Shown: positions 9,017 through 18,133, counted from the first letter of the stretch. The stretch is DNA of 64,000 nucleotides from Novosphingobium percolationis (GCF_020179425.1 NZ_JAILYM010000001.1:186001-250000), one strand, 5' to 3'. Notes: generated from the letters alone by a model not told the origin. Numbers and translations: made by a program.

Positions 9017-9475
9017 ATGTCCAAGCCCCTGATGACGCTATTTCAGGAAGCGGAAGCCGCCCAAATCGACTGGGGTGGACAGCAACTGTTCGCTCTAGTC
9101 GAGACGCCTGCCCAGAGTGATTTTGAGCTTGTTTTCGTTCGTGCCAAAGAGTGCCCGGTTCAGGGCATTAATCTAAAATGTATGAACGGCACACTCGCGA
9201 TCGAGGGTGTGGAGGCCACGGAAATGGTCCTTTGGAACGATACCGCGCCTGAGAAAATCCAAGTTCAGGTCAAGCCAAAGTCGACTGACGTACCACGCCT
9301 TAAGATATGGAACGTCTGGCGCGGCAAAGTGGGCGGGGTGGATGTGAAGCAAGCGTGGCTTGGTAATGCAGGAATGCGGATAGAGCAGGTATCAGAACAA
9401 ACAAGAATCTGTTGCAGCGACGGAATGGGCGAGGTGGATTTCAGCGATCTCGTTGTTGACCTTCGGTTCCTTTAA
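9017..9475 (+). CDS. Hypothetical protein, lower GC than surroundings
   Basis: Protein of 152 residues that I do not recognise. It starts MSKPLMTLFQEAEAAQIDWGGQQ, has no signal peptide or membrane segment, is rich in short beta-type stretches (LVFVRAKECPV, IQVQVKPKS, VDVKQAWLG) and has four cysteines, two adjacent (RICCSDG). Codon use is more A/T-rich than that of its neighbours (for example aaagtgggc, caaacaagaatctg), and the flanking DNA includes a lower-GC leader from about 8930. These are hints of acquisition. It sits between the dipeptidase and a REP-like repeat pair. Whether it is expressed is unknown, but the frame is clean and ends near the repeat. Confidence 0.6.
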   Translation: MSKPLMTLFQEAEAAQIDWGGQQLFALVETPAQSDFELVFVRAKECPVQGINLKCMNGTLAIEGVEATEMVLWNDTAPEKIQVQVKPKSTDVPRLKIWNVWRGKVGGVDVKQAWLGNAGMRIEQVSEQTRICCSDGMGEVDFSDLVVDLRFL

Positions 9476-9537
9476 ACGTCAGCCTCCCCCGACATTTCTG
9501 CCGTTTGCAGCACATTGACCCACCATCAAAAACTCAC

Positions 9538-9660
9538 GTCGCCCCGTGCTTGACACGGGGCTTGGCTAACCTCTGTCTGGGTTCCGCCTTCTCCATCTGC
9601 GTCCGATGCCGAACGACAGGCTGAGAGAAAAGCCCAGCCCCGTGTCAAGCACGGGGCGAC
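9538..9660. repeat. REP-like element: two 25-bp copies in perfect inverted orientation
   Basis: Bases 9538-9562 are the exact reverse complement of 9636-9660. Each arm itself contains a 7-bp palindrome CCCCGTG-cttga-CACGGGG, so one arm can fold alone and the two can pair over a 73-bp spacer. This two-level symmetry is the layout of paired REP (BIME-like) elements. It lies between the orphan gene and the ppx stop (9735, minus strand), where it could also act as a transcription stop. No REP-associated transposase is in the window. Confidence 0.75.
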
Positions 9661-9734
9661 GAAGGGGAGGGGGAGATCATGTCCGTTCCCCCGACCTGCC
9701 GGCGACTGATGGCAATAGCGGTCCTCTCGCCCTG

Positions 9735-11216
9735 CTACCCGATCCGCACTTCGCCTTTCAGCGCCATGTGCGTGGCGAGCGCCTTCAGGTCGCGTTCGGT
9801 GCCGTCGTTGACGAGGACGCCGAGGTCCTTGTCCACGGTCAGCACGAGCGTTTCGCCTTCGACGCGCAAGGCGCTGCCGGTCAGGCCTTGCGCGGTGCAG
9901 CCGCTGAAGCGGCGGCACAGGCGGGCGGCGAGGCCCCAGGCCACGGCTTCGCGCAATTGCGGCTCGGCGGCGATGCGCAACAGGTCGGGCGGCAGGTCGG
10001 TCTTGCCGGTGTTGGCGATCAGCGCGGCGGCGAGCATCGCGCGGTCGCGCGCACTGGCGCCGATCCAGCGCTTGCGCAGCGCCCAGTCGCGGGCAAGGTC
10101 TGGCCGCAGGTTGGGCTCGACCAGCGCCGAGGCGAGGCACAGCATGGTCGCGGACAGGCGCAGGCGCTCGCGGCGTTCGGAGCCATCGGCGAGCGAGGCG
10201 CTGGCGGTCCAGCCGGTGACCATGGTGGCGGTGCCGGGCGAAACGCCTTCGTCGCGCACGAAATCGGCCACGCCCGCGACGAGCGGGTCCTGCGAGCGGA
10301 CGTGCGCGGGCATCGTCTCCCACAGCAGCCCTTCGCGCAGGCCCCAGGCTGAAAACACGAGGCGCGCGGGCTGGAGATTGCGCACCAGCACGCCGATCAA
10401 CGCGGCGGCATCGGGCAACCCGGCGAGGCGCGAGGACGAGATGTTGGCGATGGGGGCGAGCGCTTCGGGCTTGATGCGGGCCAGCGTGCGCGCCAGCTTT
10501 TCGGCCTCGGCGGCGTCGATGGCGAAGGCGTGGGGATCGTCGATCGGCCAGTGCAGCTTGTCCATCGCATAGCGCGCGAAGGCGCGCAGCGAGCCGCCGA
10601 CGAGGTAGAGCGTGCAGCCGGGCTCGGCTTTCCAGTCGGCCTTGGCCAGCGCCTTGCCCACCTTGCGTGCGAAGGCCGCGTCGCCTTCCGCGCGCAGGCC
10701 GGGCAGGCGCAGCGTGCCCAGCGGCATGGAAACGCCGTGGCGGCATTCGCCGTTGTCGATATCCACCAGTTCGAGGCTGCCGCCGCCAAGATCGCCCACC
10801 ACGCCGCGGGCATAAGGGAAGGCGCCGATCACGCCATGCGCGCTGGTGACCGCTTCCTCTTCGCCGGACAGCAGGCGCGGGGCGAAGCCCAGCGCGCGTA
10901 CGGCGTCGAGGAACTCCGCACCGTTGGCGGCATCGCGCGAGGCGGCCGTGGCGACGACATCGACCTGATCCACGCCCTTCAGCCGCAACAGCGCGCGATA
11001 GCGGCCGAGCGAGGCGAGGGCGGCGGCGCGCGCCTTGTCAGACAGCAGGCCGTTTTCGGCAACGCCCTTGCCGAGGCGGGCGGTGACCTTCTCGTTGTGG
11101 AGTACGGCAGGCGCGCGCAGCGGGCCGCCGTAGATGACGAGGCGGACAGTGTTCGATCCGATGTCGATGATCGCCCGAGGCGGGACGACGAGGGGTTTCT
11201 TGCGGTTGCTGGCCAT
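9735..11216 (-). CDS. ppx: Exopolyphosphatase / pppGpp phosphatase (Ppx/GppA)
   Basis: Protein of 493 residues that removes terminal phosphate from polyphosphate and possibly pppGpp. ASKHA-fold nucleotide/phosphate motifs are present: IDIGSNTVRLVIYG near residue 17, catalytic Glu region LLSGEEEAVTSAHGV near 116, and VGDLGGGSLELVDI near 141. A C-terminal helical, HD-like part follows (about 320-480), as in longer Ppx proteins. It lies 20 bp downstream of ppk on the same strand, the classic ppk-ppx operon, so synthesis and breakdown of polyphosphate are co-expressed. The ATG gives a natural N-terminus with a basic lead (MASNRKKP). Confidence 0.93.
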   Translation of the reverse strand: MASNRKKPLVVPPRAIIDIGSNTVRLVIYGGPLRAPAVLHNEKVTARLGKGVAENGLLSDKARAAALASLGRYRALLRLKGVDQVDVVATAASRDAANGAEFLDAVRALGFAPRLLSGEEEAVTSAHGVIGAFPYARGVVGDLGGGSLELVDIDNGECRHGVSMPLGTLRLPGLRAEGDAAFARKVGKALAKADWKAEPGCTLYLVGGSLRAFARYAMDKLHWPIDDPHAFAIDAAEAEKLARTLARIKPEALAPIANISSSRLAGLPDAAALIGVLVRNLQPARLVFSAWGLREGLLWETMPAHVRSQDPLVAGVADFVRDEGVSPGTATMVTGWTASASLADGSERRERLRLSATMLCLASALVEPNLRPDLARDWALRKRWIGASARDRAMLAAALIANTGKTDLPPDLLRIAAEPQLREAVAWGLAARLCRRFSGCTAQGLTGSALRVEGETLVLTVDKDLGVLVNDGTERDLKALATHMALKGEVRIG

Positions 11217-11236
11217 GATCTCGAAATTTGCCGCCG

Positions 11237-13420
11237 TCAGTCGGGCTTGGCCGTTGCGCCACCACGCCGCAAGGCCAGCTTGGGCACCTTGCGGCCCTTG
11301 GTCAGCGCGGCGCCGCGGCCGGACAGCGATGGGTTGGTCATGAAGTAGCGGTGGACGTTGAAGGGCTTGGGCCCCGGGGCCGTGCGATGGTAGGTGCCAT
11401 CGCTGTCGAGCTTCCAGCTCTGTTCGGTGTCGATCAGGTTTGCCAGCATCACCTGATCGAGAACCTGATCGTGGACGGTCCGGTTCCGGATCGGAACCAG
11501 AACTTCGACGCGCCGGTCAAGATTGCGGCTCATCCCGTCAGCCGAGGAAATGAACAACCGCGCGCGGCGGTTGGGCAGTGCGCCGCCGTTGCCGAACGCC
11601 CAGATGCGGCTGTGTTCGAGGAAGCGGCCGATGATCGACTTGACGCTGATGCGCTCGGACAGGCCCGGCACGCCGGGGCGCAGGCAGCAGATGCCGCGCA
11701 CCACCAGCGAGATTTCCACGCCTGCCGCGCTCGCTTCATAGAGGCGGTTGATGAGTTGGCTGTCGGTCAGCGAATTGAGCTTGGCCCAGATCGCGCCGTG
11801 CTTCCCCGCCTTGGCGAAGGCGATCTCGCGATCGATGCATTCGTAGAGCTTGCGGCGCAGGCCGATGGGCGAGATCGCCAGCATCTCGGTGCCCTTCGGC
11901 TCGATGTAACCGGTGATGAAGTTGAACAACTGCCCGGCATCGCGCCCGAAACGCGGGTCGGCGGTGAAGAACGACAGGTCGGTATAGATGCGCGCGGTGA
12001 CGGGATGGTAGTTGCCCGTGCCGAAGTGGCAATAGGTACGATAGCCTTCGCCTTCGCGGCGGACGACCATCGAAACCTTGGCGTGGGTCTTCCAGTCGAG
12101 GAAGCCGTAGATCACCTGGACGCCTGCGCGTTCGAGCTGGCTCGCCCACAGCAGGTTCTGTTCCTCGTCGAAGCGCGCCTTCAGTTCGACCACGGCGGTT
12201 ACCGACTTGCCCGCTTCTGCGGCGGCGATCAGGGCGGCGATGACGGCGGACTGCTTGCCCGCGCGATAGAGCGTCTGCTTGATCGCGATGACGTCCGGGT
12301 CGGACGCGGCCTGTCGCAGGAAATCGATCACCACGTCGAAGCTTTCGAAGGGGTGATGGATGATGATGTCCTTCTCGCGGATGGCGGCGAAGCAATCGCC
12401 GTCATGTTCGAGAATGCGTTCGGGATAGCGCGGGGTGTAGGGTTCGAACTTCAGCTCGGGCCGTTCCTCCTCGACCACGGCGGCAAGGCCGGTCATCGAG
12501 AGCAGGCCGGGCGACTTCAGCACCAGCGCATGATCAAGCCGCAACTGCTCGCGCAGCAGTTCCTCGGCGGCGGGGTCGAAGTCTTCCTGCAATTGCAGCA
12601 GGATCACCTTGCCGCGGCGGCGGCGCTGGATCGCGGTGCGGAAATAGCGGACGAGGTCTTCGGCGTCCTCCTCGATTTCCATGTCGCTGTCGCGCAGCAC
12701 GCGGAACACGCCGCTGCCGTTGATGCGAAAGCCGGGGAACAGACGCGCCGCCTTGCGCCGGATCAAGTTCTCGATCGAGATCCACAGCGCCTTGTCCGGA
12801 CCCGGAAGGCGCACGAAGCGCGGGAAGGCGGGGGGCACGAGGATCATTTCGCGGACCTGCGCACCGTCTGCCACGCGCGTCAGCGAGAACAGGATGCCGG
12901 TGCCCTGGTTGGCGATGAAGGGGAAGGGGTGCGCAGGATCAATCGCCTGCGGGGTCAGCGCGGGCAGGACGTGCTGCTCGAAATAGTCGCTGAGCCATTC
13001 GGCCTCGGCCTTTTCGAGCTTGCGATCGCCGATGATGGCGATCCCGGCCTCCTTCTCAAGCTTGCGGGCAAGCGTGGCAAGGATGGCGTGTTGTTCGTGG
13101 ACAAGATCGGACACGGCGCGGTTGAGGGCCTGCAACTGCTTGCCCGCGCTCCAGCCATCGATCGAGGTTTCGACGACCTGTTCGCGCACCTGACCGGCAA
13201 GCCCGGCCACGCGGACCATCACGAATTCGTCAAGGTTGCTGCCGGAGATCGACAGGAAGCGCAGCCGTTCGAGCAGCGGGTAGTTTTCGTTCTGCGCCTC
13301 GGCCAGCACGCGGCGGTTGAATTGGAGCCAGCTCAACTCGCGATTGAAATAGCGCTCGGCAGGGGGCGGGCCATCCACGCTGGGGGCTGCTGACGCTCCC
13401 GCGCTGCCATTCGTCCGCAT
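11237..13420 (-). CDS. ppk1: Polyphosphate kinase 1
   Basis: Protein of 727 residues (family 690-730) that polymerises the gamma-phosphate of ATP into polyphosphate. The PPK1 N-terminal signature YFNRELSWLQFNRRVLAEA starts near residue 24, then LDEFVMVRVAGL, the Arg-rich head domain, and the catalytic block DWKTHAKVSMVVRREG, whose histidine is the usual phosphorylated residue, followed by FGTGNYHPVTARIYTDLS. A later conserved block is ISSADGMSRNLDRRVEVLVPI near the C-terminus. It is the first gene of the ppk-ppx unit. A 17-bp palindrome lies 54 bp upstream of its start (13474-13490) in the divergent space shared with an RTX gene. Confidence 0.96.
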   Translation of the reverse strand: MRTNGSAGASAAPSVDGPPPAERYFNRELSWLQFNRRVLAEAQNENYPLLERLRFLSISGSNLDEFVMVRVAGLAGQVREQVVETSIDGWSAGKQLQALNRAVSDLVHEQHAILATLARKLEKEAGIAIIGDRKLEKAEAEWLSDYFEQHVLPALTPQAIDPAHPFPFIANQGTGILFSLTRVADGAQVREMILVPPAFPRFVRLPGPDKALWISIENLIRRKAARLFPGFRINGSGVFRVLRDSDMEIEEDAEDLVRYFRTAIQRRRRGKVILLQLQEDFDPAAEELLREQLRLDHALVLKSPGLLSMTGLAAVVEEERPELKFEPYTPRYPERILEHDGDCFAAIREKDIIIHHPFESFDVVIDFLRQAASDPDVIAIKQTLYRAGKQSAVIAALIAAAEAGKSVTAVVELKARFDEEQNLLWASQLERAGVQVIYGFLDWKTHAKVSMVVRREGEGYRTYCHFGTGNYHPVTARIYTDLSFFTADPRFGRDAGQLFNFITGYIEPKGTEMLAISPIGLRRKLYECIDREIAFAKAGKHGAIWAKLNSLTDSQLINRLYEASAAGVEISLVVRGICCLRPGVPGLSERISVKSIIGRFLEHSRIWAFGNGGALPNRRARLFISSADGMSRNLDRRVEVLVPIRNRTVHDQVLDQVMLANLIDTEQSWKLDSDGTYHRTAPGPKPFNVHRYFMTNPSLSGRGAALTKGRKVPKLALRRGGATAKPD

Positions 13421-13473
13421 CTAGCCTGTCCTTGCCTGTCGTTAACCCTGCCCGGGGCCATGGTGTTGGTATG

Positions 13474-13490
13474 TTGCAATCGGATTGCAA
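13474..13490. promoter_or_regulatory. 17-bp perfect palindrome upstream of ppk
   Basis: TTGCAATC-G-GATTGCAA, fully symmetric about 13482, in the 280-bp divergent region (13421-13700) between ppk and the first RTX gene. It is 54 bp from the ppk ATG and 211 bp from the RTX ATG, so ppk is the likelier target. It does not look like a Pho box. The rest of the region has an AT-richer stretch at about 13605-13680 that probably carries the RTX promoter. Confidence 0.45.
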
Positions 13491-13700
13491 GGCGCCCTGA
13501 GTGCCAGCGCGCGGGGGGCCTTGGCAAGCCCTGACGGCGATCGGTGCACAACAACGAAGGTTGGGAAGGTGGCTTCCGGTTGGCCGACGAGCGATTGCCC
13601 GCATCATGATTATCTTATGAAATCGTGCAGCTGTGAGATTTGTCATGCTTTTTCGTCAATGAATAAGGTATTCCGTATTGCAGGTGGTTGGAGAAACGCG

Positions 13701-15158
13701 ATGACGTTGCAAGTTGCGGGGAATTTTGTTGGCGGCGGTTTTCGTCACGATCTGGGGGCGACCGACAACCTTTACGTCCCGGCGGGAGTGGTTTCGATTT
13801 CGACCGACACGAGCGCCGTACACGGCGTTGGTCGGGGGCGCAGCGTGGACGTTTTCGGGGCCGTTCATGGTGAAACCAGCGGCATCTCGCTCGAAACAGA
13901 CCGTTCCGACAATACACTGGGCGGAGCCAGGATCTATATCGGCCGACAAGGCACCGTGACGGCCAATGGTAACGGGCTCTATTTGACAGGCGACGGCAAC
14001 AATGTCGTCAACTACGGCGAGATCCAGAGTGAGACCTTGTATGGCATAGCGATTGAAGCCGATCGCGACAGCACCAGCGCCAGCGTCATCCGCAATTATG
14101 GTGCGATCACGGGTTACTATGCCGGAGTTTCAGGCGGACAGAGCTTGATGACGATCTATAACCACGGCACGATCACCGGGCTGTACGGCAGCGCGATCGT
14201 CGGCGGGGTCGGCGATGATACCGTGTTCAACTATGGCACGATCGAAGGCTCGGTGAACCTGTTCGACGGCAGCGACTGCGTGGTCAACCGCGGGCTGATC
14301 ATCGGCGATTATTATGGCGGCGATAACAGCGACACGTTCGACAACCGCAGCGGCACGATCGACGGCCTGGTCGATCTCGGCAATGGCTCGGACACGTTCG
14401 TTGCGGGATCGTCCGACGAATATGTCTCCGGGGGCGGCGGCCTCGATACGCTCGACTTCACGCGCTCGTCAGGGGTGCAGATCGCGCTCGATCTCAGCCT
14501 CGATGGCACCGGCTGGGCTGCTGGGGATACCTTCTCGCTGTTCGAGAACGTCCGGGGGTCGGCCACCGGCGCCGATGTGCTGGTGGGTGACGTTGGGGAC
14601 AACGTTCTGTCGGGGCTGGGCGGCAACGATCAGCTGTTCGGGCAGGACGGGGCGGATCTGCTCTATGGCGGGCGGGGCAACGATACGCTCGACGGCGGCA
14701 GCGGTGAGGACGTGCTGAACGGCGATGTCGGCAACGACATCCTGCGCGGCGGCGCGGGGAGCGATACGCTCGACGGCGGCGCTGGCAACGACACCCTCAC
14801 CGGCGGCGCGGGCAAGGATTACGCGACCGGCGGCGCGGGCGCGGACCGGTTCGTTTTCGCCAAGGGCGATCTGTTCGGCGTGACGATCAGCGATGCGGAC
14901 GTCATCAACGATTTCCAGTCGTCCCAGGGCGACAGGATCGATCTTTCCCTGCTCGATGCCAGCACCAAGGCGACAGGCGATCAGGCATTCCAGTTTATCG
15001 GGACGGCCGCGTTCCACAATGTCGCGGGGGAACTGCGCATTTCGCAGAGTGACGGCGCCACATATGTCCTGGGCGATACCAATGGCGATGGAACAGCCGA
15101 TTTCAGGATCGCATTGACGGGTCTGCTGACGCTCAAGGCGGCGGACTTCGTGCTGTAA
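13701..15158 (+). CDS. RTX calcium-binding, probably type I secreted protein (copy 1)
   Basis: Protein of 485 residues starting MTLQVAGNFVGGGFRHDLG; this ATG has GGAG 7 nt upstream and no signal peptide. Residues about 60-260 hold repeated NYG-I/T-I-G units (VVNYGEI, VIRNYGAI, IYNHGTITG, VFNYGTIEGS) that suggest a beta-helix. Residues about 290-390 hold glycine/aspartate RTX nonapeptides of GGxGxDxLx type (GGRGNDTLDGG, GGAGNDTLTGG) that bind calcium. The C-terminus (YVLGDTNGDGTADF ... KAADFVL) resembles an uncleaved type I secretion signal. It is paralogous to the convergent gene at 15328-16722. No secretion ABC transporter is in the window. Surface adhesin or matrix role is inference. Confidence 0.85.
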   Translation: MTLQVAGNFVGGGFRHDLGATDNLYVPAGVVSISTDTSAVHGVGRGRSVDVFGAVHGETSGISLETDRSDNTLGGARIYIGRQGTVTANGNGLYLTGDGNNVVNYGEIQSETLYGIAIEADRDSTSASVIRNYGAITGYYAGVSGGQSLMTIYNHGTITGLYGSAIVGGVGDDTVFNYGTIEGSVNLFDGSDCVVNRGLIIGDYYGGDNSDTFDNRSGTIDGLVDLGNGSDTFVAGSSDEYVSGGGGLDTLDFTRSSGVQIALDLSLDGTGWAAGDTFSLFENVRGSATGADVLVGDVGDNVLSGLGGNDQLFGQDGADLLYGGRGNDTLDGGSGEDVLNGDVGNDILRGGAGSDTLDGGAGNDTLTGGAGKDYATGGAGADRFVFAKGDLFGVTISDADVINDFQSSQGDRIDLSLLDASTKATGDQAFQFIGTAAFHNVAGELRISQSDGATYVLGDTNGDGTADFRIALTGLLTLKAADFVL

Positions 15159-15191
15159 TACGTGTCCAAACCGCCAATTGACGATATGTGC

Positions 15192-15227
15192 GACAGGGCC
15201 GAGACGGGTTGACGTTCCGGCCCTGTC
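15192..15227. terminator. Bidirectional stem-loop between convergent RTX genes
   Basis: Perfect 10-bp stem GACAGGGCCG / CGGCCCTGTC (15192-15201 and 15218-15227) with a 16-nt loop, in the 169-bp gap between the two RTX stop codons. There is no T-run on either side, so it may be Rho-assisted. It is the only strong hairpin seen in the gap. Confidence 0.6.
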
Positions 15228-15327
15228 TGACGTTGGGCGAAGGGGCCTTCGACGACCGTACGAATTGACATAGCGCCAACCGCGCAAGCGGAGCCACGGC
15301 GCGCTGTGCCGGCGCGACCCTTGCGCA

Positions 15328-16722
15328 TCACAGCACGAAGTCGCCCTTCACAAGCGTGATCGCGCCGGTCAGCACGATCCAGAAGTCGGCGATGGCGTTA
15401 CCGTCGGTGTCGCCCAGGACGTAGGTCTTGCCATTGCCGGTTTCGCTGCGGAGCTGCCCGGCAACGCCGGTGAACGCCTTGGACCCGATGTAGGTGAAGG
15501 CATCGTCGGCGGTCGTGGCGGTCTTTGCGTCGACCAGGGAGAGGTGAATGCGATCACCCTCGGCGTGGCTGAAATCCGCGATCAGGTCGGCGACCGTTTC
15601 ATTGGTGCCCCCGAAGTCCGCATCGTCGAAGCGAAACTGATCGGCGCCTGACTCGCCGCGTAGAACGTCGGTGCCAACCCCGCCGACCAGGATGTCGTTC
15701 CCGGTACCAGCTTCCAGCGTATCGCTCCCGCTGCCCCCATTGAGCGTGTCGGCGCCGCTGCCGCCGTCGATATCGTCGTTCCCGCCAAGGCCGTTGATGC
15801 TGTCGGCACCACGCATGCCGTTCAGCGTGTTGGCTCCGTCGTCTCCGGTCAGCGTATCGCCCAGGTTGCTGCCGATGACGTTCTCGAAACCCGCAAAATC
15901 GTCACCGGCCGCCCAGCCGGCCGAGTTCACGCTCGCGTCCAGCGCCATGGTGACGGCAGCTGTAGCGGCGCGAAAGTCCAGCCAATCGGTGCCGTCGCCC
16001 CCGTCGACGGTTTCGGCGCTGGCCCCCGGAAGGTAGATGTCGTCCCCCGCGCCGAGGGTGATGTCGCCCTCGATGACTCCGCCGCGGTTGTCGACACGAT
16101 CCGCGCCTTCTCCCATGCTCACCGGGCCGGCAATCGTGCCGCGATTGATGACGACGTCGTCGCTGGAAAAGGTTCCGATGCTGCCATCGATCAACCCGCG
16201 ATTGGTGATATGGTCGACGGCATAGCCGCCCTGAATGGCAGAGTTCGTTTCACCGCCTGCGATACGGCCATGGTTGATCAAGCGCATCGCGCCGCCTGCC
16301 ACCATAATGCCGGTTGTCACTCCCTGAATGGTACCGGTGTTGCGGATGGTGACGGCGTTCGTGTATTCGTTGTTCGAAACCCAGATGCCCGCTTCGCCTG
16401 TCCCGCGGATCAGCCCGGCATTGTCGATCACCGCAAACTTTCCAACGGTCCGCACCCCTGCGGAATATCCCGAGGCGATGCTGTCCGCCGTCATGGTCAG
16501 CGTGTTGCGGGCGTCGACGTCTGCATTCGATCCCATCTCGATGCCGTACGTCTGGCCGAACACCTTGCCCATGATCAGCAGGTCACTGTCCGATGCCGAC
16601 GCCCGGATGCCGCTACCCATTGCGGTGGAGATGACGACGCCATCGGGAAGAATCAGATCTTCGCCCGACCCTGCGTTCATGGTGCTGCCGTCCACGCTGG
16701 TGGTGCCGATAACAATGGTCAT
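15328..16722 (-). CDS. RTX calcium-binding, probably type I secreted protein (copy 2)
   Basis: Protein of 464 residues, paralogue of the 13701 gene and pointing towards it. The chosen ATG (16722) opens MTIVIGTTSVDGSTMNAGSG; no signal peptide. The order of parts is the same: repeated N-x-G-x-I-x-G units (IRNTGTIQG, LINHGRIAGG, VINRGTIAGPVS), then LDFRAATAAVTMALDAS and GWAAGDDFAGFENVIGS, then RTX repeats (GDDGANTLNG, GGSGADTLNGGSGSDTL, GTGNDILVGG), and a C-terminus YVLGDTDGNAIADF ... KGDFVL. Shared blocks with copy 1 include GWAAGD-F-FENV and TYVLGDT. The middle and C-terminal parts are closer between copies than the repeats. Transport and function are inferred from the family only. Confidence 0.85.
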   Translation of the reverse strand: MTIVIGTTSVDGSTMNAGSGEDLILPDGVVISTAMGSGIRASASDSDLLIMGKVFGQTYGIEMGSNADVDARNTLTMTADSIASGYSAGVRTVGKFAVIDNAGLIRGTGEAGIWVSNNEYTNAVTIRNTGTIQGVTTGIMVAGGAMRLINHGRIAGGETNSAIQGGYAVDHITNRGLIDGSIGTFSSDDVVINRGTIAGPVSMGEGADRVDNRGGVIEGDITLGAGDDIYLPGASAETVDGGDGTDWLDFRAATAAVTMALDASVNSAGWAAGDDFAGFENVIGSNLGDTLTGDDGANTLNGMRGADSINGLGGNDDIDGGSGADTLNGGSGSDTLEAGTGNDILVGGVGTDVLRGESGADQFRFDDADFGGTNETVADLIADFSHAEGDRIHLSLVDAKTATTADDAFTYIGSKAFTGVAGQLRSETGNGKTYVLGDTDGNAIADFWIVLTGAITLVKGDFVL

Positions 16723-17063
16723 GATCGTTCGCCCCCCGCTTGATCGCGCCCCCACGTGCCCAAAACTGCCATCTTTGGGCTGGAGCGTCCACCGGAAGTG
16801 CAATGTCTACTCATTTCATCGACATTTGCGCTCGCTTCGTCGCTGCGGCATTATCTACTTATCAGGTTGAGTTAATCTGGCTGCACCGTGCCGAGGGAAG
16901 TTGATTCGGTGCAGGCGCGCAACGACTGCGGGAACAAGACATGCGCATGTGTCTTGGCCTTATGCCGGTGCGATGAAGCTGCGCTTTGGGGGGCTACAGA
17001 ACTTCTGTAATGTCTACCTTTCGAATTGAGATTATCCCGACGGCACAACAGGGAGTACCGACA
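16723..17063. other. 341-bp intergenic region with one inverted repeat
   Basis: Divergent space between RTX copy 2 (minus) and the sulfate-binding protein (plus). It is AT-richer around 16800-16880, probably the RTX promoter. One inverted repeat, CAAGACA (16935-16941) / TGTCTTG (16950-16956), encloses an 8-nt ATGCGCAT-type core and may be an operator or small hairpin for the sulfate operon. I see no gene and no recognisable riboswitch here. Confidence 0.4.
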
Positions 17064-18098
17064 ATGAATCGCCGCGCTTTTGTCACCGCCAGCCTTAGCC
17101 TGGGTCTTGTCCTCGCACCGGCGCTGGCGGGCTGCTCGTCGAAGTCGAACAACCCCAACGCGGTCGAGCTGACCAACGTCTCGTACGACCCCACGCGCGA
17201 GTTGTACCAGGCCATCAACCCGGCGTTTGCCGCCTACTGGAAGCAGAAGACCGGCAAGGACGTGACCTTCCGCATGAGCCACGGCGGATCGGGCAAGCAG
17301 AGCCGCGCGGTGATCGATGGGCTTGAGGCCGATGTCGCCACGTTGGCGCTCGCCTACGACATCGACGCCATCGCGAAGAAGGGCAAGCTGCTGCCCGCCG
17401 ACTGGCAGAAGGCGCTGCCCGACAATTCCTCGCCCTATACCTCGACCATCGTGCTGCTGGTGCGTCAGGGCAATCCCAAGGGGATCAAGGACTGGTCGGA
17501 CCTGGTGAAGCCGGGCGTGCAGGTCATCACGCCCAATCCCAAGACCAGCGGCGGCGCGCGGTGGAACTTCCTTGCGGCCTGGGCCTATGGCAAGAAGGCG
17601 GGCGGCGGATCGGATGCGGCGGCGGAAGCCTTCGTCCGGAAGCTTTACGCCAACGTGCCGGTGCTGGATAGCGGCGCGCGTGGCGCGACCACCACGTTCG
17701 TCGAACGCGGCATTGGTGACGTGCTGATCTCGTGGGAGAACGAGGCGTTCCTTGCCGAGAAGGAACTGGGCAAGGGCAAGTTCCAGATCGTCGCGCCGTC
17801 GCTTTCGATCCTTGCCGAACCGCCGGTGGCCGTCGTCAGCGAGAACGCCAAGAAGCACGGCACCACCGAGGTTGCCGACGCTTACCTGCGCTATCTCTAT
17901 ACGGCCGAGGCGCAGACGGCGATCGCCCACGCTTTCTACCGCCCGCGCGACCCCAAGATCGCCGAGCAGTTCAAGTCGCAGTTCCCGCAGATCCCGATGG
18001 TCACGGTGGACAAGGACTTCGGCGGCTGGGCGCGCGCGCAGAAGCAGTTCTTCGATGATGGCGGCGTGTTCGACCGCATCTACACGGCCAAGAAGTAA
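17064..18098 (+). CDS. Sulfate/thiosulfate ABC transporter substrate-binding protein
   Basis: Periplasmic binding protein of 344 residues for the sulfate importer encoded downstream. The N-terminus [20 protein letters not shown] is followed by LAGC at about residues 27-30, which fits a lipobox, so it may be a lipoprotein rather than a soluble protein; the paired arginines give a weak Tat-like look. SubI/Sbp family landmarks are [56 protein letters not shown] and [15 protein letters not shown]. The ATG at 17064 follows GGGAG. It is the first gene of a binding protein, CysT, CysW, CysA set with a 35-bp gap to cysT. Confidence 0.94.
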   Translation: MNRRAFVTASLSLGLVLAPALAGCSSKSNNPNAVELTNVSYDPTRELYQAINPAFAAYWKQKTGKDVTFRMSHGGSGKQSRAVIDGLEADVATLALAYDIDAIAKKGKLLPADWQKALPDNSSPYTSTIVLLVRQGNPKGIKDWSDLVKPGVQVITPNPKTSGGARWNFLAAWAYGKKAGGGSDAAAEAFVRKLYANVPVLDSGARGATTTFVERGIGDVLISWENEAFLAEKELGKGKFQIVAPSLSILAEPPVAVVSENAKKHGTTEVADAYLRYLYTAEAQTAIAHAFYRPRDPKIAEQFKSQFPQIPMVTVDKDFGGWARAQKQFFDDGGVFDRIYTAKK

Positions 18099-18133
18099 CC
18101 CCGCGTATCCTCTGATCGAGCAGGCCACTGCAG

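Noticed and set aside
9538..9660. CRISPR array or insertion-sequence ends
   Set aside because: Only two copies in inverted orientation, no spacer series, and no transposase between or near them.
11228..13393. A 721-codon plus-strand open frame opposite ppk
   Set aside because: Antisense shadow of polyphosphate kinase, which has all family motifs.
13701..15158. Autotransporter adhesin (type V) because of N-x-G-x-I repeats
   Set aside because: No signal peptide and no C-terminal barrel; RTX repeats and hydrophobic end fit type I secretion.
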